This document shows, in pieces, positions 52,828 to 64,000 of a stretch of 64,000 nucleotides of DNA. The notes under the pieces are model-generated. The model was not told the DNA's origin. It saw nothing but the letters and a program-made list of their open reading frames with translations, and made no database searches. A program made the translations under genes and the position numbers. Within the stretch, counting starts at the first letter, position 1. Every line of letters starts with the position of its first letter. The DNA is from Betaproteobacteria bacterium (GTDB lineage: Bacteria > Pseudomonadota > Gammaproteobacteria > Burkholderiales > Rhodocyclaceae): contig JADIYD010000010.1 of NCBI GenBank assembly GCA_016705475.1, positions 62,001-126,000 on the forward strand, given 5' to 3'.

Positions 52828-52848
52828 TATAATTGCGGACTTTCCGCA
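52828..52848 (+). promoter_or_regulatory. prfC -10 box and 5' UTR hairpin
   Basis: TATAAT (52828-52833) is followed directly by TGCGGA-CTT-TCCGCA (52834-52848), a perfect 6-bp hairpin at the likely transcript start. No good -35 box is seen. Confidence 0.5.
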
Positions 52849-52863
52849 TCTCCAAGCCTTGCC

Positions 52864-54438
<1,575 letters not shown>

Positions 54439-54440
54439 GC

Positions 54441-54893
54441 ATGACCGTCCGGGTGCAGGAAGCCGATTTCGACCTCGGTGCCGAGTTGCTGGCGCTAAGG
54501 GCGGCTGATTCCCGGGTTGGCGCACTGGCGAGCTTTCTCGGCCTGGTCCGCGATATGAACGATGGGGCCAGCGTTGCGGAAATGACGCTGGAGCACTACC
54601 CTGGCATGACCGAAAAGGCGCTCGAAGAGATCGTTGTCGAGGCCAGGGGCCGCTGGGATATTTACGATGCCCTGGTCATTCACCGCGTCGGCCCGCTCAA
54701 ACCTTGCGACCAGATTGTGCTCGTTGCCGTGACCAGCGCCCACCGCGGCGAAGCCTTCGCCGCCTGCGAATTCATCATGGACTACCTGAAGACCCGCGCC
54801 CCGTTCTGGAAGCGCGAAGCGACGCCCGAAGGCGCTCGCTGGGTTGATGCCCGCGATGCTGATGACAGCGCGGCGGCGCGCTGGCAGAAATAA
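54441..54893 (+). CDS. moaE: molybdopterin synthase catalytic subunit MoaE
   Basis: MoaE, with MoaD, inserts sulfur into precursor Z to make molybdopterin. GALASFLGLVRDMNDG, LEHYPGMTEKALEEIV, IHRVGPLKPCDQIVLVAV, SAHRGEAFAACEFIMDYLKT and the catalytic-lysine region PFWKREATPEG are all family motifs. At 150 residues the length is usual. It is coupled to prfC by a 2-base gap; moaD and other cofactor genes are not in the window. Confidence 0.95.
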   Translation: MTVRVQEADFDLGAELLALRAADSRVGALASFLGLVRDMNDGASVAEMTLEHYPGMTEKALEEIVVEARGRWDIYDALVIHRVGPLKPCDQIVLVAVTSAHRGEAFAACEFIMDYLKTRAPFWKREATPEGARWVDARDADDSAAARWQK

Positions 54894-54919
54894 AAACGGG
54901 GAGCCGAGGCTCCCCCGTG
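54891..54919 (-). terminator. terminator of the chemoreceptor gene
   Basis: CGGGGGAGCC/GGCTCCCCG forms a stem which, read on the minus strand, is followed by TTTTTATTT. It lies between convergent moaE and the chemoreceptor gene and may serve both. Confidence 0.78.
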
Positions 54920-54937
54920 CCATTGGCTTGATGTTGC

Positions 54938-56575
54938 TTAGGTCTTGAACTGGGCTACCGTTTGCCGCAGCGAACTCGACAGCGCCTGCAGTTGACGTGC
55001 TGCATCGGCGGTCTGGCGAACGGCGGCAGCGCTTTCCTCGGACATCTGGGCGATGACTTCCAGCTTCTGGGCGATTTCGTTGCTGGCCATGCTCTGCTCG
55101 GAAATTGAGTCGGAAATGCCGTTGACCACAACAGTCACGCGCAACGCGCCATCTCGAATGCGATTGATTGAATCGCCTGCCTGATTGGCCAGCTCGACAC
55201 CATTGCTGACCTGCCGGACGCCATCCTGCATGCTACTGACTGCACTGCGCGTACCGTTCTGGATCTTGGCGACCATCTCGCCAATTTCCTTGGTTGAATT
55301 GCCAGTGCGCTCGGCCAGCTTGCGCACCTCGTCGGCGACGACGGCAAAGCCACGCCCCTGTTCGCCAGCGCGGGCGGCTTCGATGGCGGCATTGAGCGCC
55401 AGCAGGTTGGTTTGATCGGCAATTTCCTTGATGGTATTGACGATGGAAGTGATCTGGTCGGACTGGTGCCCAAGGTCTTCGACGATCTGCGACGATGCCT
55501 GAACGGCCTGGGAAATCTTGCGCATTTCGCTGGCAGCGTTGTGGATGACGGATGCGCCTTCCTCGGAAATTTCGCCGGCGGTTTGTGAAATGTTGTGGGC
55601 CTCGGTGGCGTTTTCCTTGACCTGGTCGATGCTCACAGCCATTTCCTCGACCGAGGCTGCCATTGAAGACGCGGCATCGCTTTGTTGGCTGGCTCGCTCC
55701 GCGACCTGTTCGGAAGCGGAAAACAGCTGGTTGGCAGCGCTGGCCACCTGCTCGGCATTGCCGACTATGCCGGCGATCATCGTGCGCAGGGTTTCCTGCA
55801 TGGTGCTGATATTGGCGAGCAGGCTGTCACTGTTGTTGCTGGCAAAGTCGACTGGCGTTGCCAGGTCACCCGCAGCAATGCGTTTGGTAATGGCTGATGC
55901 CACGGCGGGATCGCCACCGAGTGTCTTGATGATATTGTTGGAAAGCACCAGCAGCGAGATGCCGATGAAGCCGGCGATGCCCAGACCCCAGAGCAGAAGC
56001 TTGATGGCGTCAGCGCGGAACTTGGCATCGACGTCGTCGATATAGATGCCGGAACCGACAACCCAGTCCCAGGCGCCAAACCCCATGACGAAGGAAATTT
56101 TCGGGACGCCTTCCTCGGAACCTGGCTTCGGCCAGAGGTAATCGACGAAGCCAGATCCACTGGCTTTGACCACCCGGTTCATCTCGTTGAAGAGTTGCTT
56201 TCCGCCCTTGTCCTTGAGCTGGTCGAGGTTCTTCCCATTCAGTTCCGGCTTGATCGGATGCATGATCATCGTCGCATCGCGGGCGTCATGAATCCAGAAG
56301 TACTCGACCTTGTCGTAACGCATCGTCCCGATTGCCGCAGCAGCAGCTTTCTTGGCGTCCTCTACGGACATCTGTCCGTCACGAGAGGCTTTTTCGTAAA
56401 AGCTCAGGATACCCTGGGTCGCTTCGACCAGATTGCGAACCTTCGCTTCGCGGTCTTCAAGCATCTGGCTCTTGCCGTTGATGAGCAGTGCAGAGAACAG
56501 CACAGCGAGCGCGATGACGGTTGTAGCGGTCATCGCAAGCAGCTTGCCGCGTAGCGTCATTCCCGTATTGGACAT
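54938..56575 (-). CDS. methyl-accepting chemotaxis protein with single Cache sensor
   Basis: The 545-residue chemoreceptor has an N-terminal helix (about 10-30), a periplasmic sCache_2-type domain (KVEYFWIHDARDATMIMHPI, FGAWDWVVGSGIYIDD), a second helix (about 190-212), HAMP, and the signalling domain with the highly conserved hairpin tip EIADQTNLLALNAAIEAARA (then GEQGRGFAVVADEVRKLAER). Methylation helices flank the tip. The ligand is not predictable. It is monocistronic. Confidence 0.94.
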   Translation of the reverse strand: MSNTGMTLRGKLLAMTATTVIALAVLFSALLINGKSQMLEDREAKVRNLVEATQGILSFYEKASRDGQMSVEDAKKAAAAAIGTMRYDKVEYFWIHDARDATMIMHPIKPELNGKNLDQLKDKGGKQLFNEMNRVVKASGSGFVDYLWPKPGSEEGVPKISFVMGFGAWDWVVGSGIYIDDVDAKFRADAIKLLLWGLGIAGFIGISLLVLSNNIIKTLGGDPAVASAITKRIAAGDLATPVDFASNNSDSLLANISTMQETLRTMIAGIVGNAEQVASAANQLFSASEQVAERASQQSDAASSMAASVEEMAVSIDQVKENATEAHNISQTAGEISEEGASVIHNAASEMRKISQAVQASSQIVEDLGHQSDQITSIVNTIKEIADQTNLLALNAAIEAARAGEQGRGFAVVADEVRKLAERTGNSTKEIGEMVAKIQNGTRSAVSSMQDGVRQVSNGVELANQAGDSINRIRDGALRVTVVVNGISDSISEQSMASNEIAQKLEVIAQMSEESAAAVRQTADAARQLQALSSSLRQTVAQFKT

Positions 56576-56701
56576 CGTGGACCTCCCCAGAACTTTAGAT
56601 GTGACAAAAAACTTAAATCTGCGTACGGCTAGGCTATCACTAAAGTTATATATAGATGGCTACTTGGCACTGTTATAAAAGAAATCTACTGCTGTTGGCG
56701 G

Positions 56702-56728
56702 TTGAACTTTTCGAAAATGTCCTCATAT
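56702..56728 (+). promoter_or_regulatory. sigma32 (heat-shock) promoter of clpB
   Basis: TTGAAC (56702-56707), 13 bases, CCTCATAT (56721-56728) closely matches the RpoH consensus CTTGAAA-N13-CCCCATNT. The clpB ATG is 37 bases further on. Confidence 0.75.
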
Positions 56729-56764
56729 CGTTCTTATTGGAAAATTCGTACCGGGAGAATCAAC

Positions 56765-59356
<2,592 letters not shown>

Positions 59357-59374
59357 GGATAGCTTGCTTGACGA

Positions 59375-59411
59375 AAAAGGGCGGGACCGGAAGGTCTCGC
59401 CCTTTGTTGTT
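59375..59411 (+). terminator. Rho-independent terminator after clpB
   Basis: AAAGGGCGGGACC / GGTCTCGCCCTTT forms a long stem with a GGAA loop, followed by GTTGTT. It lies between clpB and the convergent DUF2502-like gene and may act in both directions. Confidence 0.85.
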
Positions 59412-59429
59412 GGCAGCAGCCGGCGCTGA

Positions 59430-59729
59430 TCAGCAGTTGCCTTTCTTGGCCTGACCCGGCGGGCAGTGGCCGCCATCCTTGTGGTGGCCATGCTTGTTGC
59501 CGCGGCCGGTGTAATAACGCTCGCCACGCGGGCCGCCATGCTGCTTCCAGTAGGCTGGTTCGCGCCAGTCGTAGCCATCCCAGTAGTAGCCGCGGTCATT
59601 GCGCGAGCCGAAGGTGACGCTGACGCCCGGGGCATCGACCCGGACACTGCCGAGATTGACGTTGATATCGACGGCGTTGGCGAGAAGCGGGGAGGCGACG
59701 AGCAACGCCACCAGAATAATTTTTTTCAT
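59430..59729 (-). CDS. DUF2502-like small secreted protein
   Basis: The 99-residue protein has a signal peptide (about 1-19, ending SPLLANA) and a mature part rich in Gly, His, Arg and Tyr. The segment YYWDGYDWREPAYWKQHGGP and the Lys/His/Gly tail ending CPPGQAKKGNC fit the YpeC/DUF2502 type. Two C-terminal cysteines could form a disulfide. The function is unknown; the His-rich tail could bind metal, which is inference. Confidence 0.82.
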   Translation of the reverse strand: MKKIILVALLVASPLLANAVDINVNLGSVRVDAPGVSVTFGSRNDRGYYWDGYDWREPAYWKQHGGPRGERYYTGRGNKHGHHKDGGHCPPGQAKKGNC

Positions 59730-59815
59730 GCGCTATTTCCTTTCTGCAAACCGGGATGGAACATCGCTAACCTTATAACGGATTAACGCTGCCGTGGACA
59801 ACAAGGATCTGAAAA

Positions 59816-60598
59816 ATGTGGGATGACCTCAAAAAATGGCAGGCCGCGCGCCATGCCGAACTGGCCGGGCCGGAGAGCTGGCTGGGCATACGCGGGTTGT
59901 TCTGGCTGGAGCCGGGACTGAACAGCGTTGGCAGCGCCGATGGATCGGTTGTACTGATGCCTGGCGGCCCGGCGCATCTCGGTGATCTCCTCTGGCTGGA
60001 CGGGCGGGTGATCTGGCAGCCGGAAGCCGGGGAGGCGCGCGAATTGCAGACGGATCTCGCCGGCCAGCCGACCATCGTCGACTTTCAAAATTGGTGGTTT
60101 TTTCCGGTTGACCGTGAGAGTCGCATTGCGATCCGTTTGCGCGACCGCGACTGGGCGCTAAGCCAGCCATTCAGCGGGCTGGACTATTTCGATTTCGATC
60201 CGGCCTGGCAGATCGAGGCCGAGTGGCAGGCGCTTTTGCCGCCAATCAGCATGGAAGTGCCGAATGTCAGCGGCGATCTCAAAGTGGTGGAAGTCAGCCA
60301 TCAGGCCGTGTTCGAAGTGGCAGGGCAGTGCGTTACGCTGTTGCCGATGGCGGTTAGCGAAAAGGAGGTTTTCTTTGTTTTCCGTGACCGCACGAGCGGC
60401 AAGGAGACCTACGGAGCTGGGCGCTTTCTGAAAACGCCTGCTGCGGTCGACGGCAAAATTCGCCTGAATTTCAACTGCGCGTACAACCCGCCCTGCGCCT
60501 TCACGCCGTTCGCCACTTGCCCGCTGCCGCCGCCGGAAAACTGGTTGCCTTTTCCGGTGGCGGCGGGGGAAATGAAGGTCCGCTCAGGCAACGACTGA
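59816..60598 (+). CDS. DUF1684 family protein
   Basis: The 260-residue cytoplasmic protein shows DUF1684 features: LKKWQAARHAELAGPESWLG at the start, LFWLEPGLNSVGSADGS, YFDFDPAWQIEAEW, RTSGKETYGAGRFLKTP, and the C-terminal motif LNFNCAYNPPCAFTPFATCP, the most conserved part of the family. The function is unknown. A dispersed motif lies within the frame (60086-60117), encoding FQNWWFFPVDRE. The 3' end overlaps the convergent aminotransferase gene by 15 bases. Confidence 0.88.
   Translation: MWDDLKKWQAARHAELAGPESWLGIRGLFWLEPGLNSVGSADGSVVLMPGGPAHLGDLLWLDGRVIWQPEAGEARELQTDLAGQPTIVDFQNWWFFPVDRESRIAIRLRDRDWALSQPFSGLDYFDFDPAWQIEAEWQALLPPISMEVPNVSGDLKVVEVSHQAVFEVAGQCVTLLPMAVSEKEVFFVFRDRTSGKETYGAGRFLKTPAAVDGKIRLNFNCAYNPPCAFTPFATCPLPPPENWLPFPVAAGEMKVRSGND
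60086..60117 (-). repeat. dispersed GGTCAACCGG motif, copy 12, inside the DUF1684 gene
   Basis: CAAAATTGGT, GGTTTTTT, then CCGGTTGACCGTGA. It is almost as close to consensus as the intergenic copies and is translated in frame. Confidence 0.65.
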
Positions 60599-61713
60599 TT
60601 CGAGCGCCTTCCTGAAGTTTTCGACAGCCGTGGCCGGATTGTGCAGCTTTTCCAGACCGAACAGGCCGATGCGGAAAGTGCGGAAATCGGCTGGCTCGTC
60701 GCATTGCAGCGGCACGCCGGCAGCAGTCTGGAGCCCTTGGGCGATGAATTTCTTGCCGGTGTGAATATCCGGGTCGGTGGTGTAGCTGACCACCACGCCG
60801 GGGGCCTGGAAACCTTCGGCGGCAACGCTGGGGAAGCCGTTGGCAACCACGACTTCGCGGATGCGGCGGCCGAGTTCGATCTGTTCCTGGCAGACCTTGT
60901 CGAAACCGTAGGCTTCGGTTTCCAGCATGACGTCGCGCAGGGTGGCCAGCGCATCGGTCGGCATCGTCGCGTGGTAGGCGTGGCCGCCGTTTTCGAAGGC
61001 TTCCATGATCTGCAGCCACTTTTTGAGGTCGCAGGCGAAGCTGGTGCTGCTCGTCGCATCGATGTGGGCGCGGGCACGTTCGCCGAGGGCGACCATGGCG
61101 CAGCACGGCGAGGCGCTCCAGCCCTTCTGGGGGGCGCTGATCAGGACATCGACGTTGTTGGCGACCATGTCGACCCAGACCGTGCCGGAGGCGATGCAGT
61201 CGAGCACAAAATAGCCATCGACGGCACGAACGGCATCACCGACCGCACGGAGGTAGCCGTCAGGCAGGATCATGCCCGATGAGGTTTCAACGTGCGGCGC
61301 AAAGACGACTTCCGGCCGGTGCTCACGAATGGCGGCGACAACCTCTTCGATCGGTGGCGGTGCAAAGGGCGCCTGCGCGCCGCTGCCGACCTGCCGGGCC
61401 TTGAGGACGATGCTTTCGGACGGGATCTTGCCCATGTCGAAAATCTGCGTCCAGCGGAAGCTGAACCAGCCATTGCGAATGACCAGCACCTTGCGGTGCG
61501 TGGCGAACTGGCGGGCGACGGCTTCCATGCCGAAGGTGCCGCTACCGGGGACGATGATGGCCGCCTTGGCGTTGTACACCTTCTTCATGAGGCGCGAAAT
61601 ATCCTTCATCACGCCCTGGAAGCGCTGCGACATGTGGTTCAGGGCGCGGTCGGTGAGACCACCGAGTATTCGAGCAGGCCATCGGGATCGGGTTGGGGCA
61701 GCAAGGCGGGCAC
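60584..61713 (-). pseudogene. alanine-glyoxylate/serine-pyruvate type aminotransferase, frameshifted near the N-terminus
   Basis: This is a class V PLP aminotransferase. The glycine-rich VPGSGTFGMEAVARQFAT, the aspartate segment YFVLDCIASGTVWVD, and the PLP-lysine region LISAPQKGWSASPCCAM are present. The main frame opens at ATG 61633 (MSQRFQGVMKDIS), which lacks the expected first ~25 residues. These are found in the other frame: GTG 61713 (after GGAGAG), PALLPQPDPDGLLEYSVV, breaking near 61655 where one base seems missing before TDRALNHMSQ. Joined length is ~376, normal. Sequence error or recent mutation; translation from 61633 alone is possible but would be truncated. Confidence 0.82.
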
Positions 61714-61830
61714 AGATTCTCTCCAGTTGATCGTTATTTCCGAGAGCATACCTGCAAGGCGTGAAGACGCGCTAGTCAGGGGGCTCGTCTTGCGCGACAC
61801 TGGCGAAAATTCAAACCGAAAGGAATCGAC

Positions 61831-63114
61831 GTGAGCACACCCCAACTGCCATCCTACCTTTCCAAAGAAAACATCGGCCCCTGGCACATCTACCTGCAGC
61901 AGGTGGAGCAGGTGGCGCCGCTGCTCGACAAGGCGCTTTGGCCTTGGGTCGAAACCCTGCGTCGGCCGAAGCGCTCGCTGATCGTCGATGTGCCGATCCG
62001 TCTCGACAACGGCGTGGTCGAGCATTTCGAAGGTTACCGGGTGCATCACAACACCTCGCGCGGGCCGGGCAAGGGCGGCATCCGTTTTCATCAGGACGTG
62101 ACGCTCTCGGAAGTAATGGCGCTGGCCGGCTGGATGACGATCAAGAACGCTGTCGTCAATGTGCCGTTCGGCGGTGCCAAGGGTGGCGTGCGCGTCGATC
62201 CGCGGCAACTTTCGCTGTCCGAACTCGAAGGGCTGACGCGCCGCTACACCAGCGAGATCAGTTCGATGATCGGCCCGGACAAGGATATCCCGGCGCCGGA
62301 CATGAATACCAACGCCCAGGTGATGGCATGGATGATGGACACCTACTCGATGGGCGAAGGGCGCACAGTAACCGGCGTCGTGACCGGCAAACCGGTATCG
62401 CTCGGCGGCTCGCTCGGGCGTTCGGATGCCACCGGACGAGGCGTTTTTGTCTCCGCACGCGAGGCCGGACGCAAGCTGAATGTGCCAATCGAGGGTGCGC
62501 GTGTTGTGGTGCAGGGGTTTGGCAATGTCGGCGAGGCCAGCGCGCGGATCTTCGCCCAGCACGGCGCCAAGGTGGTGGCCATTCAGGACGTCAGTGGCAC
62601 GGTCATCAACGAAGCCGGGCTGGATGTTCTCGCGCTCAAACGCTACCTGACCGAGCACAAGACCCTGCTCGGCGCGCCCGGCACAACAACGATCAGCAAC
62701 GAAGATTTCTGGGCGGTACCCTGCGAATATCTCGTGCCGGCCGCACTCGAGTCGCAGATCAACCGCTACAACGCCGAGCGCATCAGCGCCCGCATCGTCG
62801 TCGAAGGCGCCAACGGCCCGACGACGCCGGAAGCAGACACCATCCTCGCCGACCGCGGCATCACTGTCGTGCCCGACGTGCTGGCCAACGCCGGGGGCGT
62901 AACCGTCAGCTATTTCGAATGGGTGCAGGATTTTTCGAGCTTCTTCTGGACCGAAGATGAAATCTACGTTCGCCTGGAAAGGATCATGACAGAAGCCTTC
63001 AACGCCATCTGGCAAATGGCGACGGACCGCAAAATGCCGCTTCGCTCAGCGGCTTTCGTGATCGGCTGCAGCCGGGTGCTCGAAGCAAGGGCGACGCGCG
63101 GGCTGTATCCCTGA
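61831..63114 (+). CDS. gdhA: glutamate dehydrogenase (Glu/Leu/Phe/Val dehydrogenase family)
   Basis: It interconverts glutamate and 2-oxoglutarate plus ammonium. GPGKGGIRFHQDVTLSEVMA and the catalytic-lysine motif PFGGAKGGVRVDP lie in the substrate domain. The nucleotide domain begins VVVQGFGNVGEASARIFAQH, with an acidic residue (D) suiting NAD. The 427-residue length fits the small hexameric class. The start is GTG 61831 after AAGGAATC; it is divergent from the aminotransferase gene. Coenzyme preference is inferred. Confidence 0.93.
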   Translation: MSTPQLPSYLSKENIGPWHIYLQQVEQVAPLLDKALWPWVETLRRPKRSLIVDVPIRLDNGVVEHFEGYRVHHNTSRGPGKGGIRFHQDVTLSEVMALAGWMTIKNAVVNVPFGGAKGGVRVDPRQLSLSELEGLTRRYTSEISSMIGPDKDIPAPDMNTNAQVMAWMMDTYSMGEGRTVTGVVTGKPVSLGGSLGRSDATGRGVFVSAREAGRKLNVPIEGARVVVQGFGNVGEASARIFAQHGAKVVAIQDVSGTVINEAGLDVLALKRYLTEHKTLLGAPGTTTISNEDFWAVPCEYLVPAALESQINRYNAERISARIVVEGANGPTTPEADTILADRGITVVPDVLANAGGVTVSYFEWVQDFSSFFWTEDEIYVRLERIMTEAFNAIWQMATDRKMPLRSAAFVIGCSRVLEARATRGLYP

Positions 63115-63123
63115 TTGAGTGAA

Positions 63124-63155
63124 TGCTGCGGTCAACCGGAAAAAACGGCCAAATT
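63124..63155 (+). repeat. dispersed GGTCAACCGG motif, copy 13
   Basis: TGCTGCGGTCAACCGGAAAA, then AACGGCCAAATTC. This is one of the closest copies to the consensus and lies between the convergent gdhA and O-methyltransferase genes. Confidence 0.75.
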
Positions 63156-63172
63156 CAAAAAGGGTCTTGCTG

Positions 63173-64000
63173 TTAGCACCAGGCCAGAATCAGTGAACCC
63201 TTTTCGCGCGGTTCGAGGTCGATCCGTTCAATCGCCGAAAACCCCGCCGCTGTGAGCCATGCGCAATAATCTTCATGGCGATGCGTCTGGGTGCCGGTTT
63301 CCAGCAACAGGGTCAAACGGAAGGCTGCGTTCAGCGCGTCCAGCGAAGTTTCGGCCAGGTATTCGTGAATGACCAGCAGGCCACCCGGATTCATCGAGTC
63401 GCCAATCTGCTCGATGGCCAGACGATTTTCCTCGGCCGAATGGTTGTGGGCGACAGACAGGTAGAAGACCAGATCGTTGGCGCCACCCCAGTCGTGCTCC
63501 TGCAAGGTGCCGGGGCTCAGGCTGATGCGCTCGGCCAGCCCGGCATTCTCGATTTCCGGCCCAGTCTCGGTCAGGGCGCTGGGCATGTCGACGATCACCG
63601 CATTGAGTTGCGGGTAGGCCTTGCAGAACCGAATCGAGTGCAGGCCGTGTGACCCGCCGAGATCGAGCAGGCGGCGATAGTCTGGCGATACTGGCACGTG
63701 CTTGAGTAGGTCCGGGCCGAGGTCAGCGGCGAAGGCACCCATGTAGGACGAGAACAACGGGCCGAGGTGGGGTTTTTCGATCATGGCTTCCCACAGCGTC
63801 TGCTCCGGTTCGCCCTTGCGCACCGTTTCGGCCAGGCTGCCCATCATCGTCCAGGCCTCGTGCGTCCACAGCAGGCCGGGTGTGTAATCGACCTGGCCGG
63901 CGCTGGTGAACCAGCGCTGGGTGCTTGCCGTATTGGCGAATGCGTCGCCATCCGTTTCCAGATAGCCAATGGCGACCAGAAAATCGACCAGCGTGGCCGT
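63173..64000 (-). CDS. O-methyltransferase (partial; start beyond the window)
   Basis: The gene is open through the right edge, so the N-terminus is missing. The visible 276 residues include a dimerisation/winged-helix part at the edge (TATLVDFLVAIGYLETDGDA) and a SAM-binding domain typical of the plant-type/hydroxyneurosporene O-methyltransferase family: RLLDLGGSHGLHSIRFCKAY, AVIVDMPSALTETGPEI, and NDLVFYLSVAHNHSAEENRL. The substrate is unknown. It ends convergently with gdhA. Confidence 0.85.
   Translation of the reverse strand, partial: TATLVDFLVAIGYLETDGDAFANTASTQRWFTSAGQVDYTPGLLWTHEAWTMMGSLAETVRKGEPEQTLWEAMIEKPHLGPLFSSYMGAFAADLGPDLLKHVPVSPDYRRLLDLGGSHGLHSIRFCKAYPQLNAVIVDMPSALTETGPEIENAGLAERISLSPGTLQEHDWGGANDLVFYLSVAHNHSAEENRLAIEQIGDSMNPGGLLVIHEYLAETSLDALNAAFRLTLLLETGTQTHRHEDYCAWLTAAGFSAIERIDLEPREKGSLILAWC

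Noticed and set aside
61639..63015. 458-codon frame opposite gdhA
   Set aside because: It is an antisense shadow of a well-conserved dehydrogenase gene; only its last ~25 codons, which match the aminotransferase N-terminus, are meaningful.

Overview
The window looks like chromosomal DNA of a betaproteobacterium, most likely a Rhodocyclales member of the Dechloromonas/Azonexus type. That is inference from GC-rich coding sequence, the mix of genes (fatty-acid catabolism, many c-di-GMP proteins, flagellar FliW, ModBC, RimO, Hsp33, Tex) and a well-known betaproteobacterial intergenic repeat. There is no phage, IS element or CRISPR array.

Layout. 0-6.4 kb: an SOS-type dinB with a LexA box over its start codon, two small tandem proteins with the same C-terminal tail, a folB-like/dihydrofolate reductase pair and a large PAS-PAS-GGDEF-EAL protein. 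6.4-23.8 kb: a fatty-acid degradation supercluster. It holds a TetR-type regulator, fadE, a thiolase, an ECH-HAD fusion, a fadL porin, a second HAD-ECH fusion (frameshifted), a second thiolase, a DUF4442 thioesterase-like gene, a chalcone-isomerase-like gene, fadD, an NMO/FabK-like gene and a second acyl-CoA dehydrogenase. A 20-base operator is shared by the promoters of the regulator and of the second fusion gene, and a related site precedes fadL. 23.8-24.4 kb: two inverted copies of a dispersed element. 24.4-34.4 kb: YceI/cytochrome b561/DODA genes divergent from a LysR gene, small envelope genes, TonB receptor plus YfiR-like protein, modBC without modA, and a tRNA-Val/tRNA-Thr pair. 34.6-50.7 kb: HD-GYP protein, rimO, a frameshifted FAD oxidase, an arsC-like/hslO/histidine kinase operon, tex, fliW, a gamma-carbonic anhydrase/DUF922/alkD operon, a diguanylate cyclase, a MazG-like gene, rlmJ and a large unrecognised gene. 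50.7-64 kb: a mutarotase gene, prfC-moaE, a chemoreceptor, clpB with a heat-shock-type promoter, a frameshifted aminotransferase, a glutamate dehydrogenase and a partial O-methyltransferase.

Most unusual signals. (1) A degenerate ~30-base motif (TGCGGTCAACCGGAAAAAA followed by GGCCAAAATT) recurs at least 13 times, between genes, across starts and stops, and inside reading frames. (2) Three otherwise well-conserved genes each carry one apparent single-base frameshift, which may be sequence error. (3) An Hsp33 keeps only two of the four redox-switch cysteines. (4) Two adjacent small proteins share the tail GQ-x-TGTLVNVTA. All calls rest on reading the sequence; no database search was run.
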